64,000 nt of DNA from JBCBKU01 sp965267475 (GCA_965267475.1 OZ254079.1:2728001-2792000), one strand, 5' to 3'; counted from the first letter of the stretch, positions 33,836 through 45,324 are shown. Translations and numbers: made by a program. The notes: a model not told the origin generated them from the letters alone.

Positions 33836-34534
33836 TCAGCGGACCTTTGCGGCAGCCAAGACAGGCCCAGAGTTCGGACGCTGCAAGATCACGGCAAATC
33901 GGTCATTGCCCTCGACCGTACCAGTCGCCCGATAGGTCCCCTGCCCGTTCCAGGTGCCGACTTCGGTGATCCCGGTCACGACATTATGGTACGTGAGCGT
34001 CCGACCTGCATTTTCGCCCCGCCGGATACTGACGGTTTCCTCGGGCGAGTACCGGAAGATTTGCACAAGCACGTCGCCACGCACAGTCTCACGCGGTGTC
34101 GCCACGATCTCAAGCTGAGATCCGTTCCGCGTGACCGACAACTCAACCGGTTTTGCAGTCCGAAGATGCGCATTGATCGTATCGGCCAATTGCATCGGCT
34201 TGCTGCCAATCACGTGGTCTTCGCCACCAATCACCATTTGAGGCGTCCAGATCGTCCGCAGACCCGCTGCACGCGAATAGGCCCGCTGCCGCGTCGTATG
34301 ATCGGGGTCGGCAAAGCTGTCTTTCCAGCCAATGTAATCCCAATAGTCAACGTGAAGCGCCAAGGCGAGCACATCATCGCGATTGGCAATCTCACCCAGT
34401 AGCTTGTCAGCTGGCGGGCAGGATGAACAACCCTGCGACGTGAAAAGTTCAACCACAACAGCTTCTTGTGCCGTTGATTTCAGTGGCATCAGCGTGGCCG
34501 TGGCCAAAGCCAAAGCTGCAAATAGGGTCCGCAT
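33836..34534 (-). CDS. DUF1223 thioredoxin-like exported protein
   Basis: A 232-residue protein starting at ATG 34534 with AAAGGTG upstream. After a signal peptide (MRTLFAALALATATLMPLKSTA) comes the DUF1223 core VVVELFTSQGCSSCPPADKLL with a CxxC pair, and ALHVDYWDYIGWKD. The family has a thioredoxin-like fold in the periplasm; no reaction is established. It converges with the FliG-like gene with only four bases between. Confidence 0.85.
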   Translation of the reverse strand: MRTLFAALALATATLMPLKSTAQEAVVVELFTSQGCSSCPPADKLLGEIANRDDVLALALHVDYWDYIGWKDSFADPDHTTRQRAYSRAAGLRTIWTPQMVIGGEDHVIGSKPMQLADTINAHLRTAKPVELSVTRNGSQLEIVATPRETVRGDVLVQIFRYSPEETVSIRRGENAGRTLTYHNVVTGITEVGTWNGQGTYRATGTVEGNDRFAVILQRPNSGPVLAAAKVR

Positions 34535-34657
34535 TGAAGTCACCTTTATCGTCGTCCGGGTCCAACCTCTACTAAAGCGAGGCGAAATGCTCCAATCAAA
34601 GGTTTGAGAGGCTTAGTTACCATTTTGTCCGGCCGACATCGCTGAGGCTTGCAAGTT

Positions 34658-34679
34658 TTTGTACACAATTGTATACAAA
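34658..34679. promoter_or_regulatory. 22-bp near-perfect palindrome upstream of acnA
   Basis: Half-sites TTTGTACACAA and TTGTATACAAA match in 10 of 11 positions when one is reversed and complemented. It lies 83 bases before the acnA start. The TTGTA-TACAA pattern resembles operators of GntR-type regulators, but the factor is not identifiable here. Confidence 0.55.
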
Positions 34680-34761
34680 TCTGCATCCACCCCCTTGAAC
34701 GATGCCCCTGGTTCCGCATAAAGCGGGCCGACGCCACCCCATTGAATAAGCGAGGACGCCC

Positions 34762-37452
<2,691 letters not shown>

Positions 37453-37462
37453 GCAAAGCTGA

Positions 37463-37492
37463 AACAATCCGGTCCAATCGGGCCGGATTGTT
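37463..37492 (+). terminator. Terminator hairpin of acnA
   Basis: AACAATCCGG (37463-37472) pairs with CCGGATTGTT (37483-37492), extended by three more pairs to an AATC tetraloop. A short T-containing tail follows. It lies 10 bases after the acnA stop. Confidence 0.8.
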
Positions 37493-37590
37493 CACAATTT
37501 GGACCCACGATTCACCGCAACATCATGTTTCCTCGCCTTCCGGGCGGGGCTTGTGCAATCTGTTAACCAGTGGGTGTTTTAGGGGGTTGC

Positions 37591-37713
37591 ATGCGTATCG
37601 ACACAGATATTCCGCCTGAGGTTCTGGCGCGCCGAAGATGGCGCCCGACGATCTATCTGATTGAGCTTTTGGGTTTTGCCGCGCTGGCAGCGGTGGGCGT
37701 CTATTTCGCCTGA
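37591..37713 (+). CDS. Small membrane protein (40 aa)
   Basis: ATG 37591 to TGA 37713 encodes 40 residues: a basic start (PPEVLARRRWRPTIY) then one hydrophobic helix (LIELLGFAALAAVGVYFA). AGGGGG lies four bases before the ATG, which supports translation. The last 13 bases overlap the 3' end of ccmG on the other strand. Function unknown; the strong ribosome site and its place between two well-defined genes are the case for it being real. Confidence 0.55.
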   Translation: MRIDTDIPPEVLARRRWRPTIYLIELLGFAALAAVGVYFA

Positions 37714-38240
37714 GCTGCGGCGATGGCCGGGCGGATCTTTTCTTCCAGCACACGTTGCGTCACCGGACCTGCGAAACGCAGGACAATAACCCCTTCGTCA
37801 TCGATCACGAAGGTCTCGGGCACCCCGAAGATGCCCCAATCGAGCCCGACACGGCCGCGGCCATCGACGCCGACGCCGGAATAGGGATCGCCCAGTTCGT
37901 CCAGAAAGGCGAGCGCGTTGGCCTCCTGATCCTTGTAGTTGACGCCGTATACCGGAAAGCCTTCATCCGCCAATTGCATCAGCGTCGGATGCTCGACCCG
38001 ACAGGGACCGCACCAACTGGCCCAAAAATTCACAAATTTGACCCCGTCGCCCGCCAACTCCTTGGCGCCAAATATCGGCTTGCCGCCCAAGGCGGTGATC
38101 TCAAGCGCGGGGGCAATGCCCCCTTCGCGCGCCGAGGGCAGCCCTTCAGGGTCGGCGCGGTTCAACCCGAAAAGGGCAAGCACGACGATGCCCGCCGTTA
38201 CCAGGACCGGAACGACCGCAAGAAAAGGAACCTTAGGCAT
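37701..38240 (-). CDS. ccmG: Thiol:disulfide interchange protein CcmG/DsbE
   Basis: A 179-residue membrane-anchored thioredoxin-like protein that reduces apocytochrome c haem-binding cysteines in the periplasm. The N-terminal helix (VPFLAVVPVLVTAGIVVLAL) is followed by NFWASWCGPCRVEHP and the cis-proline region GVPETFVID. ATG 38240 overlaps the ccmD end by eight bases. Last gene of the ccmA-B-C-D-G run. Confidence 0.95.
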   Translation of the reverse strand: MPKVPFLAVVPVLVTAGIVVLALFGLNRADPEGLPSAREGGIAPALEITALGGKPIFGAKELAGDGVKFVNFWASWCGPCRVEHPTLMQLADEGFPVYGVNYKDQEANALAFLDELGDPYSGVGVDGRGRVGLDWGIFGVPETFVIDDEGVIVLRFAGPVTQRVLEEKIRPAIAAAQAK

Positions 38241-38385
38241 TGTCGCCCTTCCCTTCGGCTTCTTCCAATGCCCGTTTGACCTGGCGCGACCGAAGCACGC
38301 TGGCCAGAACGAGCGCTGCCAGAAAGAGCAGGGAAAAACCATAAGCCAGAAGCACCGGGACGGTGTGAGGGCCAAGATCAGGCAT
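38233..38385 (-). CDS. ccmD: Haem exporter protein CcmD
   Basis: A 50-residue protein starting at ATG 38385, overlapping ccmC by eight bases and ccmG by eight bases. It has one membrane helix (PVLLAYGFSLLFLAALVLASV) and a basic, charged tail, as expected for CcmD, which helps release haem-loaded CcmE from CcmABC. Position between ccmC and ccmG settles the assignment. Confidence 0.9.
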   Translation of the reverse strand: MPDLGPHTVPVLLAYGFSLLFLAALVLASVLRSRQVKRALEEAEGKGDNA

Positions 38386-39112
38386 GGCGCATCCTTTCAC
38401 GAACCCGAGTAGCATGCAGGCGACGCGCGCGGATCTCGGTCCGCGTCCGGTAGAGAACCAGCCCGATAAACAAGAGGACAAAGCCCGCAATCGCGAAGAG
38501 AAGCGGGAAATAGAACACATCCGCCACGTTCTTTTCGGCATCCAGCGAAAGGCTCGCCCCCTGATGCAGGCCCTGGTTCCAGAAAAACGCGGCATAGCGC
38601 GACAAAACGGCGAATACCGTGCCGACAAGGCAAAGAACACTCGTCAGGTCGGCGGCCGTGTCAGGATCCTCGATCGCCTGCCACAGAGCGATATAGCCCA
38701 GGTAGAACAGGAAGAGGATCAGGAAGGATGTCAGCCGCGGCTCCCAGATCCACCAAGTCCCCCAGGTCGGCTGTCCCCAGACGGCGCCGGTGATCAGGCC
38801 AATGGCCGCCATGGTCATGCCGATGGGGGCCGCCGCCTTGGCCGCAAGGGCCGAAACATGGTGCCGCCGGATCAGCCAGATCAGAGACGCGACCAGCATC
38901 ATGGCCCAGCCGTTGATCGCCATCATGGCGGACGGCACATGCAGATAGATGATTTTGACGGTCGCACCCTGCCGAAAGTCGTTCGGCGTGAAAAAGAAGC
39001 CCCAGGTCAGGCCGACGACCAACCCGATGGCCGCCAAAGCCGCAATCCACGGCAAGGCCTTGCCGGACCAGCCCATGAACAGACGCGGATTTGCAAATTC
39101 CCAGAACGACAT
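38378..39112 (-). CDS. ccmC: Haem exporter protein CcmC
   Basis: A 244-residue multi-pass membrane protein. It carries the tryptophan-rich haem-handling motif WGTWWIWEPRLT facing the periplasm and flanking His residues (IYLHVPSA and QGLH) that bind haem for transfer to CcmE. It is in the ccm run, 52 bases after ccmB. Confidence 0.96.
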   Translation of the reverse strand: MSFWEFANPRLFMGWSGKALPWIAALAAIGLVVGLTWGFFFTPNDFRQGATVKIIYLHVPSAMMAINGWAMMLVASLIWLIRRHHVSALAAKAAAPIGMTMAAIGLITGAVWGQPTWGTWWIWEPRLTSFLILFLFYLGYIALWQAIEDPDTAADLTSVLCLVGTVFAVLSRYAAFFWNQGLHQGASLSLDAEKNVADVFYFPLLFAIAGFVLLFIGLVLYRTRTEIRARRLHATRVRERMRHA

Positions 39113-39164
39113 GGGCGTTATCTAGCCCGCCCTGCATTGGCGCTCAATAGCGGGCCGGCCCACA

Positions 39165-39821
39165 TCACCGAAGGTTCACCCGAAGGGCAGCTGCGGCGGC
39201 GAAAGGCAAAAGAGCGACCGCGCCGAGCGAAATGCCCGCAAGGAACAGGATCGGGGTCGTGACCCCCTGCCCCTCGGCACCGCGCCGCACGATTTCAGCG
39301 CCGAAGATCAGCGTCGGCACGTAAAGCGGCAAAACGAGGATCGACAAAAGCAGCCCGCCCCGCTTCAAGCCGACCGTCAATGCGGCACCGAATGCGCCGA
39401 TCATCGACAAGGCTGGCGTGCCGATCAGAAGCGATAGGATAAGCCAGCTGAAGCCCGCCCCGGACAAGTTCAGCAGAAAGCCAAGAACGGGCGCCGCCAG
39501 GGTCAGTGGCAGCCCCGTCGTCAGCCAATGGGCCAAGGCCTTGGCACAGACGACCCCCTCCAGCGGGATGGGAGATGTCGCCAAAAGATCCAGGCTGCCA
39601 TCCTCGGCATCGGTCGCGAAGATCCGGTCCAGCGACAGAAGGCTTGCCAACAGTGCGCCGACCCAAAGGACCCCAGGCGCGACACGGCCATGAAGGCCCG
39701 TTTCCGGTCCGATGCCCAGGGGCACGAGCACCGCAAGGATCAGGAAGAACCCGACGGCGAGCCCGAACCCACCCCCGGCCCGGACCGCAAGTTTCAGATC
39801 TCGGATCAGAAGCGCGATCAA
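39165..39821 (-). CDS. ccmB: Haem exporter protein CcmB
   Basis: A 218-residue membrane subunit of the CcmABCD complex. It has six hydrophobic segments and the conserved ATDAEDGSLDLLATSPIPLE region and FLLNLSGAG. It overlaps ccmA by four bases, so the ATPase and permease are translationally coupled. Confidence 0.95.
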   Translation of the reverse strand: MIALLIRDLKLAVRAGGGFGLAVGFFLILAVLVPLGIGPETGLHGRVAPGVLWVGALLASLLSLDRIFATDAEDGSLDLLATSPIPLEGVVCAKALAHWLTTGLPLTLAAPVLGFLLNLSGAGFSWLILSLLIGTPALSMIGAFGAALTVGLKRGGLLLSILVLPLYVPTLIFGAEIVRRGAEGQGVTTPILFLAGISLGAVALLPFAAAAALRVNLR

Positions 39822-40423
39822 AACCCGTCCTCCGACAGGGCTGGCAGGGTGGCCCGAAAGGGGGCGATGTCGAGAACAGGCGCATCGATCCCCAGATCGA
39901 TATGGGTTGCGATCAGGGACGAGCCGCCGCCGGTCAGATGATCCCGGATCACTTGTGCGAATTGTGCGACGCCGTCCGTGTCGAGCGACACGGTCGGCTC
40001 GTCCAGGATCCAGATCGGGCGACCGGTCACAAGAAGCCGCGCAAGACCCAATCGGCGCTTTTGTCCCGCCGAAAGCGCGCCGGCGGGACGATCGATCAGC
40101 GCGGTCAGCGAAAACCCCTCAATGGCGCGGTCAATGCTGCCGGTTCCGAAGATCCGGGCCCAAAAGGTTAGTGTCTCGCGAACTGTCATCGTGGCCTTCA
40201 GCCCGTCCGCATGGGCCTGGTAGGCCATGGCGTCCGGTCCGGGCTGCGTTTCGCCGGCCAAGGGCGGCTGAAGCCCCGCCAAAGTCCGCAAAAGCGTCGT
40301 TTTGCCCGATCCGTTGGGGCCACGCAGGATCAGCGCGCGCCCGGCGGGAAGCGTGAATGCGACATCCTGCAAGACAGGGACCCCGCCCCGCGCGCATGAC
40401 AGATCCCGAACAGTCAGTTCCAC
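39818..40423 (-). CDS. ccmA: Haem exporter ATP-binding protein CcmA
   Basis: A 201-residue ABC ATPase with Walker A GPNGSGKTTLL, signature LSAGQKRRLGLARLL and Walker B WILDEPTVSLD. It powers release of holo-CcmE from CcmC. It begins the ccm run, 11 bases after the Mth938-domain gene. Confidence 0.95.
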   Translation of the reverse strand: MELTVRDLSCARGGVPVLQDVAFTLPAGRALILRGPNGSGKTTLLRTLAGLQPPLAGETQPGPDAMAYQAHADGLKATMTVRETLTFWARIFGTGSIDRAIEGFSLTALIDRPAGALSAGQKRRLGLARLLVTGRPIWILDEPTVSLDTDGVAQFAQVIRDHLTGGGSSLIATHIDLGIDAPVLDIAPFRATLPALSEDGF

Positions 40424-40434
40424 GGATCGCGCCC

Positions 40435-40788
40435 TTAGACCGGGATCAGCGCAAGGCCGATCCGGCGGCCTTCGGACAACAGCACGTTGTACGTGCGACA
40501 GGCTGCCGGAGATGACATGATCTCAACGCCAACCCCAGCAGCCTCAAGCGAGGTGCGAAAACCAGACGGGATCTGCGCGATCTCGGCACCCGTGCCCACG
40601 AACAGCACATCGATGTCGGATGCGGCGGCCGCCAACGGCGCGGGATCGTCAAACCCAGCCCACCCCGCGACGCCCGATGGCAAAACAAGTTGCGGTCCTT
40701 CGCAAACCTCGCCACCGATCCGAAAGAACCCGGGCCCGTAGCCATCGATGGGTTTCGCATCATTATAGGCGATTTCATTGAGACGCAT
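40435..40788 (-). CDS. Mth938-like (DUF498) domain protein
   Basis: A 117-residue protein of the Mth938-like family; IDGYGPGFFRIGG and DVLFVGTGAEIAQIPS are typical. In mitochondria a relative (NDUFAF3) assists complex I assembly; the bacterial role is not settled. It lies between the SafE-type transporter and ccmA on the same strand, in a gene order common in Rhodobacterales. Confidence 0.85.
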   Translation of the reverse strand: MRLNEIAYNDAKPIDGYGPGFFRIGGEVCEGPQLVLPSGVAGWAGFDDPAPLAAAASDIDVLFVGTGAEIAQIPSGFRTSLEAAGVGVEIMSSPAACRTYNVLLSEGRRIGLALIPV

Positions 40789-40791
40789 CGC

Positions 40792-41544
40792 TCACTCCCA
40801 AATCGGCAGGCCCACAAGGGCCGCAATCCCGATTATCGCATAGGCAACCCGACGGTACAGCCCTGCCCGGTCCGGATCGAACAGACTGCGCCCGATAAAG
40901 CCGCCAACCGCATAAGTCGGAACAAGGATGGCGCCGATCCACAACCGCTCGGCTGTCAGGACCCCCTGAAGCGCCATCACCGGCAAAATGGCGAAGCCTG
41001 AAAGTGTCAGAACGACGATCGTGTTAGCGCGGGTCCGGGCCACGGCATCCTGGCCGCCCAGTTGAAACAAGATCAGAAGCGGGCCGTTCAGGCCAGTGGA
41101 CCCGCCAAGGAAGCCGACGCCCGAGCCAACGGCAATCCAGGATTTCAATCCGGGTTTCTGCTCATACCGCCATCCGGTCATTAGTAGAACCAAAGTCGCC
41201 GCAACCAGAAGCGAAACTGACACACGAATATAGAACGGGTCGGTGATACGCAGGACCAGGACGCCCAAGGGCAGAAAGGCAATGGCCGCGGCCAGGATTG
41301 TCAGTGACGCGCGGCGGTCCGCCTCGCGCCACGCGCCGGGCAAGACAGAGATCATCGAGCCAAGCGAAGACAGGGCAAAGCCCGCAATGGCCGTGACCGG
41401 GTCCACGAAGACGATTGCGACCGGCGTGAAGACCAGCGCCGAGCCGAAGCCCGCAAAGCCGTAAACAATTGCTGCCGCCGTCCCAGCGAGGATCAGATAG
41501 ATAAGCCCTGGGGTTTCAAGCGCGGCCAGTAAGGCCTCAGGCAT
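40792..41544 (-). CDS. TauE/SafE family anion exporter
   Basis: A 250-residue membrane protein starting at ATG 41544 with about eight hydrophobic segments. FAGFGSALVFTPVAIVF near the start and GFLGGSTGLNGPLLILF in the second half are the paired repeats of TauE/SafE (sulfite or sulfoacetate exporter) proteins. Its start overlaps the secF end by eight bases, so it is coupled to the sec genes. The substrate is unknown. Confidence 0.88.
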   Translation of the reverse strand: MPEALLAALETPGLIYLILAGTAAAIVYGFAGFGSALVFTPVAIVFVDPVTAIAGFALSSLGSMISVLPGAWREADRRASLTILAAAIAFLPLGVLVLRITDPFYIRVSVSLLVAATLVLLMTGWRYEQKPGLKSWIAVGSGVGFLGGSTGLNGPLLILFQLGGQDAVARTRANTIVVLTLSGFAILPVMALQGVLTAERLWIGAILVPTYAVGGFIGRSLFDPDRAGLYRRVAYAIIGIAALVGLPIWE

Positions 41545-42505
41545 CGGCCTTGCCGAACTGCGTCCCGGCATCCGCGTCGGGCTTGGACCAATCGCGTTTG
41601 ACGCCCAGCCAAAGAAGGATCGCCGAGGCCACGAAAATCGACGAATAGGTTCCGACGATGACGCCCCAGATCATTGCGAACACGAATCCACGGATCACGT
41701 CGCCGCCGAGGACGAAAAGCGAAATCAACGCCAGAAGCGTCGTGACCGAGGTCATGACCGTCCGGCTGAGCGTTTCGTTGATCGACAAGTTCAAGACCTC
41801 GGACAGGTCCTTCTTCTTGTACTTCCGCAGGTTCTCACGCACCCGGTCGAACACGACCACTGTGTCGTTCAGCGAATAGCCCACAATCGTCAGAAGCGCC
41901 GCGATGATGGCCAGATCGAACCGGATCTGAAGTTCCGAGAAGATCCCGATGGTCAAAAGCACATCGTGAACCAGGGCGGCAACGGCGCCCAATGCAAACT
42001 GCCATTCAAACCGAAGCCAGATATAGACAAGAACCGCCGCAATCGCGAGCAGAACGGCAATTACAGCTGTCTGGATCAACTCGCCCGAGACTTTCGGGCC
42101 GACGGATTCAACAGATGGGAAAGTGATATCAGGATCAATGGCTTGTAACGCGCCTTGCACCGAACTCACCACCTCGACCGAGACGCTTTCCTCGCCTTCC
42201 TGCGCCTGAATCCGGATCATCGCGACGTTTTGGTCGTCGTCGAAATTCGGGTCGAACACTTCAGTGATCGAGACATCGCCCAGACCCAGCGGCGCAATCG
42301 CATCACGATAGGCGCCCACGTCAACGGGCTGAGGGCTTTCGGTCCGGATGGTGGTTCCGCCTCGGAAATCGATCCCGAAGTTCAGGCCCTGGATGGCGAA
42401 GGACACAAGGCCAAGCACGATAAGGAATGCCGAAATCCCGAGCCATAGACGCCAGCGCGAGAAGAAATCGATCGAGGTCTGCTTGGGAACGAGTCTGAGC
42501 CGCAT
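41537..42505 (-). CDS. secF: Protein translocase subunit SecF
   Basis: A 322-residue SecF, an inner-membrane partner of SecD that helps pull exported proteins through SecYEG. It has six membrane helices, an N-terminal LNFGIDFRGGTTI motif and VGYSLNDTVVVFDRVREN. It follows secD by three bases. Confidence 0.97.
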   Translation of the reverse strand: MRLRLVPKQTSIDFFSRWRLWLGISAFLIVLGLVSFAIQGLNFGIDFRGGTTIRTESPQPVDVGAYRDAIAPLGLGDVSITEVFDPNFDDDQNVAMIRIQAQEGEESVSVEVVSSVQGALQAIDPDITFPSVESVGPKVSGELIQTAVIAVLLAIAAVLVYIWLRFEWQFALGAVAALVHDVLLTIGIFSELQIRFDLAIIAALLTIVGYSLNDTVVVFDRVRENLRKYKKKDLSEVLNLSINETLSRTVMTSVTTLLALISLFVLGGDVIRGFVFAMIWGVIVGTYSSIFVASAILLWLGVKRDWSKPDADAGTQFGKADA

Positions 42506-42508
42506 CGC

Positions 42509-44167
42509 CTATACCTCAATCGTTTTTGGTCGGCGGCGCTCGAACCAGAACACGATGAAGAGCCGCGTGACGAAAATTGCCGTAAAGACCGAGGTCAGGA
42601 TCCCAAGGCCCAGCGTAATCGCGAAACCACGCACCGGTCCCGAACCCATGGCGAACAGGATCGCCGCAGTGATGAAGGTCGTGATGTTCGCGTCGATGAT
42701 GGCCGAAAGCGCCTTTTCGTACCCCGCCTCGATGGCGCGGGCCGGGCCGCGCGCGGTCTTCAGCTCTTCGCGTATTCGTTCGAAAACCAGGACGTTGGCG
42801 TCGACGGCCATCCCGATGGTCAGGACGATCCCGGCGATACCCGGCAAAGTCAACGTACCGCCGATTAGGCTGAGCAGCCCGAAGATCAGGGCGATATTCA
42901 GGATCAAAGCGATGTTCGCAAACAGCCCGAACAGACCATAGCTGAGGCCCATGAAGACAAGCACCGCGGCAAAGGCCACAAGACAGGCGATCCGGCCCGC
43001 ATCGATGCTGTCCTGACCGAGTTCCGGTCCGATCGTCCGTTCTTCCAGAAAGGTCAATTCGGCCGGAAGCGCACCAGCCCGTAAAAGCACGGCCAGCTGC
43101 GTCGATTCCTCAATCGTGAAATTGCCGGTGATAATACCGGACCCGCCGGGAATATGGTCTTGGATCACGGGGGCCGAGACGACCTCTTCATCCAGGACGA
43201 TGGCAAATTGGGTGCCGATGTTTTCGGCGGTGTAGTCGCCAAATTTGCGTGCGCCCGCGGTGTTGAAGCGGAAGTTGACTGCGGGAAGGCCGTTCTGATT
43301 GAAGGACGGCTGCGCATCGGTCAGTTCTTCGCCAGTCACGACCGGGGTGGCCTGAAGAGTATAAAAAACGCCCGGTTCGTCCAGTGAGGGATAGGTGACT
43401 TCGCGGCTTGTCGAAGGTGCCGCTTCTGAAGAACTGCCCAGGACCGGGTGGAACGTCAGCCGGGCCGTCGTTCCAATCAAGGATTTCAATTCCTCTGCCG
43501 ACCCGATGCCGGGCACCTGGATCAGGATCCGGTCCGCACCCTGGCGCTGAATGGTCGGTTCGCGTGTTCCGACCTCGTCCACGCGGCGGCGGATGATTTC
43601 CAGGGATTGCTGAATGGTCCGGTCGTCGGTGGCGGCTTTCTCGTCCTTGGAAAGGCCGACTGTCAGGATGTCGCCTGAACCTGAAACCACAATGTCAGTG
43701 GCCCCGATGCCGGTCAGAGACACCACCGGTTGCGCCAGTGACCGCACGACTTCGACCGCGCGCGCCATCCCTTCGGGCTGGCTGATCCGGACGCGCAACT
43801 CGTCATCGGGCGAGGGCTGGCGCCGGATCGTGCCAATGGTCTCACGCTCGTCCCGAAGCCGGTCGCGTACTTCGGTCCAGTAGCCGTCCATCCGGTCGGA
43901 ATAGACATCCTCGACCTGCACCTCGGCCAAAAGATGCGCCCCGCCCCTGAGATCGAGACCAAGATTAACGAGGCCGGATGGCAAGAAGCTTGGCCAGGCA
44001 TCCCGATCCGCCGCCAGAAGCGGCGTTTCCGCCCCCATCTCAATCGCCTGAACGGCGTCATTGTGGCGTTCGACCGTGCCATAAAACAGGTTCGGCATGG
44101 CCAAAAGCAGCCCCGCCAAACAGGTAAGCAGGATCAGACCACGGCGCCAGAGCGGGATTTGAAGCAT
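42509..44167 (-). CDS. secD: Protein translocase subunit SecD
   Basis: A 552-residue SecD with a first membrane helix, LGLDLRGGAHLL, a periplasmic domain and the C-terminal six-helix part (GMAVDANVLVFERIREEL). It uses the proton gradient to aid secretion with SecF and YajC. It is 15 bases after yajC. Confidence 0.97.
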   Translation of the reverse strand: MLQIPLWRRGLILLTCLAGLLLAMPNLFYGTVERHNDAVQAIEMGAETPLLAADRDAWPSFLPSGLVNLGLDLRGGAHLLAEVQVEDVYSDRMDGYWTEVRDRLRDERETIGTIRRQPSPDDELRVRISQPEGMARAVEVVRSLAQPVVSLTGIGATDIVVSGSGDILTVGLSKDEKAATDDRTIQQSLEIIRRRVDEVGTREPTIQRQGADRILIQVPGIGSAEELKSLIGTTARLTFHPVLGSSSEAAPSTSREVTYPSLDEPGVFYTLQATPVVTGEELTDAQPSFNQNGLPAVNFRFNTAGARKFGDYTAENIGTQFAIVLDEEVVSAPVIQDHIPGGSGIITGNFTIEESTQLAVLLRAGALPAELTFLEERTIGPELGQDSIDAGRIACLVAFAAVLVFMGLSYGLFGLFANIALILNIALIFGLLSLIGGTLTLPGIAGIVLTIGMAVDANVLVFERIREELKTARGPARAIEAGYEKALSAIIDANITTFITAAILFAMGSGPVRGFAITLGLGILTSVFTAIFVTRLFIVFWFERRRPKTIEV

Positions 44168-44182
44168 GGACGGGCAGGCCCC

Positions 44183-44500
44183 TTAGCTTGCAGGTTCGGT
44201 CTTCGACACCACCGAGGAAATCGTGTGCTTCACGACTTTGACTTTGACGTCCTTGGCGATCTCGGCCTCGACCGTGCCATCGTCGTTCACCTTGGTAACC
44301 TTGCCGTGGATCCCGCCCGCAGTGACGATCTGGTCGCCCCGGCGCACGGCTTCGACCATGGCTTGGTGTTGCTTCATCTTCTTTTGCTGCGGACGGATCA
44401 GCAGGAAATACATGATCGCGAAGATCAGGATCAGGGGAACGAAGCTGGCAAATGCGCTGCCTCCCCCGGCCGCTTGCGCATAAGCAGGCGTTGCAAACAT
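44183..44500 (-). CDS. yajC: Preprotein translocase subunit YajC
   Basis: A 105-residue single-pass membrane protein. FVPLILIFAIMYFLLIRPQQKKMKQHQAMV is the conserved YajC helix and basic segment (only the first part is hydrophobic), followed by GDQIVTAGGIHGKV. It is the first gene of the yajC-secD-secF run. Confidence 0.96.
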   Translation of the reverse strand: MFATPAYAQAAGGGSAFASFVPLILIFAIMYFLLIRPQQKKMKQHQAMVEAVRRGDQIVTAGGIHGKVTKVNDDGTVEAEIAKDVKVKVVKHTISSVVSKTEPAS

Positions 44501-44608
44501 GGGCTCTCCCTGTAGTGGCCACGGGGGGAGTGGTTTTGGCCCCCGCCGGATGGTGTCTTATCTGTGGGTCAGGGTGTTGGCAAGCAAGGGCCGACCATAA
44601 GAAATGAC

Positions 44609-45205
44609 TTATCCCGCCCGCAGCGCTTCGACACCCGTTGCGATGTCCTCGGCCAGATCCCGGATCGCGTCCGGCGGCGCGTTTCTTTGAGCATAGGCCC
44701 GCAAACCGATAACATCGGCCTGGAACCGGCGGGCGAGCCTTTGCGGATCGGTACCTCGGCCAATCTCGCCCGCATCGCGTGCAGCGGCAAAACGCTCGGT
44801 GAACCGCGCCTCGACCGAGCTCAGAAGCCTCTCGGCAGCGGACCGGATTTCGCCCGATCCTTCCGGGAATTCGAGCACTGTTTTCATCAGCATGCAGGCC
44901 CGCGATGGAACATCGGTGTCGCAGACCCCGCCCAGCGATCGCGCATAGGCTGCAAGACCGGCAAGGGGCGACGATGCCTTGTCCATGATCTCGTCTGATT
45001 GCATCCTTGAGGTTTCGGCATAGGTCAAAAGCGCCTCGGAAAAGAGCCCCTCTTTCGAACCGAATGCCGCATAAATGCTGCCAGGTTTCAGATCCAATGC
45101 GCTTTCAAGGTCTTTCAAAGACGTCGCGTGATAGCCCTTTCGCCAAAAGAGATCCCGCGCTTTTTCAAGCGCCTCGGTCCGGTCAAATCCTGCTGTGCGT
45201 GCCAT
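44609..45205 (-). CDS. TetR/AcrR family regulator
   Basis: A 198-residue protein with an N-terminal helix-turn-helix (FWRKGYHATSLKDLESAL, then KPGSIYAAFGSKEGLF) and a C-terminal domain close to the TetR_C group (CMLMKTVLEFPE). It is divergent from the carboxymuconolactone-decarboxylase-like gene, with three operator copies between them, so it very likely represses both itself and that gene. Confidence 0.9.
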   Translation of the reverse strand: MARTAGFDRTEALEKARDLFWRKGYHATSLKDLESALDLKPGSIYAAFGSKEGLFSEALLTYAETSRMQSDEIMDKASSPLAGLAAYARSLGGVCDTDVPSRACMLMKTVLEFPEGSGEIRSAAERLLSSVEARFTERFAAARDAGEIGRGTDPQRLARRFQADVIGLRAYAQRNAPPDAIRDLAEDIATGVEALRAG

Positions 45206-45222
45206 GGGTCGCCATTCTCACA

Positions 45223-45240
45223 CTTGAGTGATTGTTCAAG
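45223..45240. promoter_or_regulatory. TetR operator copy 1
   Basis: CTTGAGTGATTGTTCAAG, an interrupted palindrome with core TTGA-N8-TCAA, 18 bases before the TetR gene start. Confidence 0.7.
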
Positions 45241-45247
45241 AATATAT

Positions 45248-45265
45248 CTTGAGTGATCGTTCAAG
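45248..45265. promoter_or_regulatory. TetR operator copy 2
   Basis: CTTGAGTGATCGTTCAAG differs from copy 1 by one base; its centre is 25 bases from that of copy 1. Confidence 0.7.
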
Positions 45266-45282
45266 TAAAGCTAGATCGGTGA

Positions 45283-45304
45283 TTGTTGAATGATTACTCA
45301 ACAA
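45283..45304. promoter_or_regulatory. TetR operator copy 3
   Basis: TTGTTGA-N8-TCAACAA, containing the same TTGA-N8-TCAA core, 37 bases further (centre to centre) and 20 bases before the decarboxylase-like gene. Confidence 0.65.
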
Positions 45305-45324
45305 TAAACCCAAAGGATCGACCC

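Noticed and set aside
44501..44608. Possible regulatory element upstream of yajC
   Set aside because: No palindrome, hairpin or strong promoter match could be seen.
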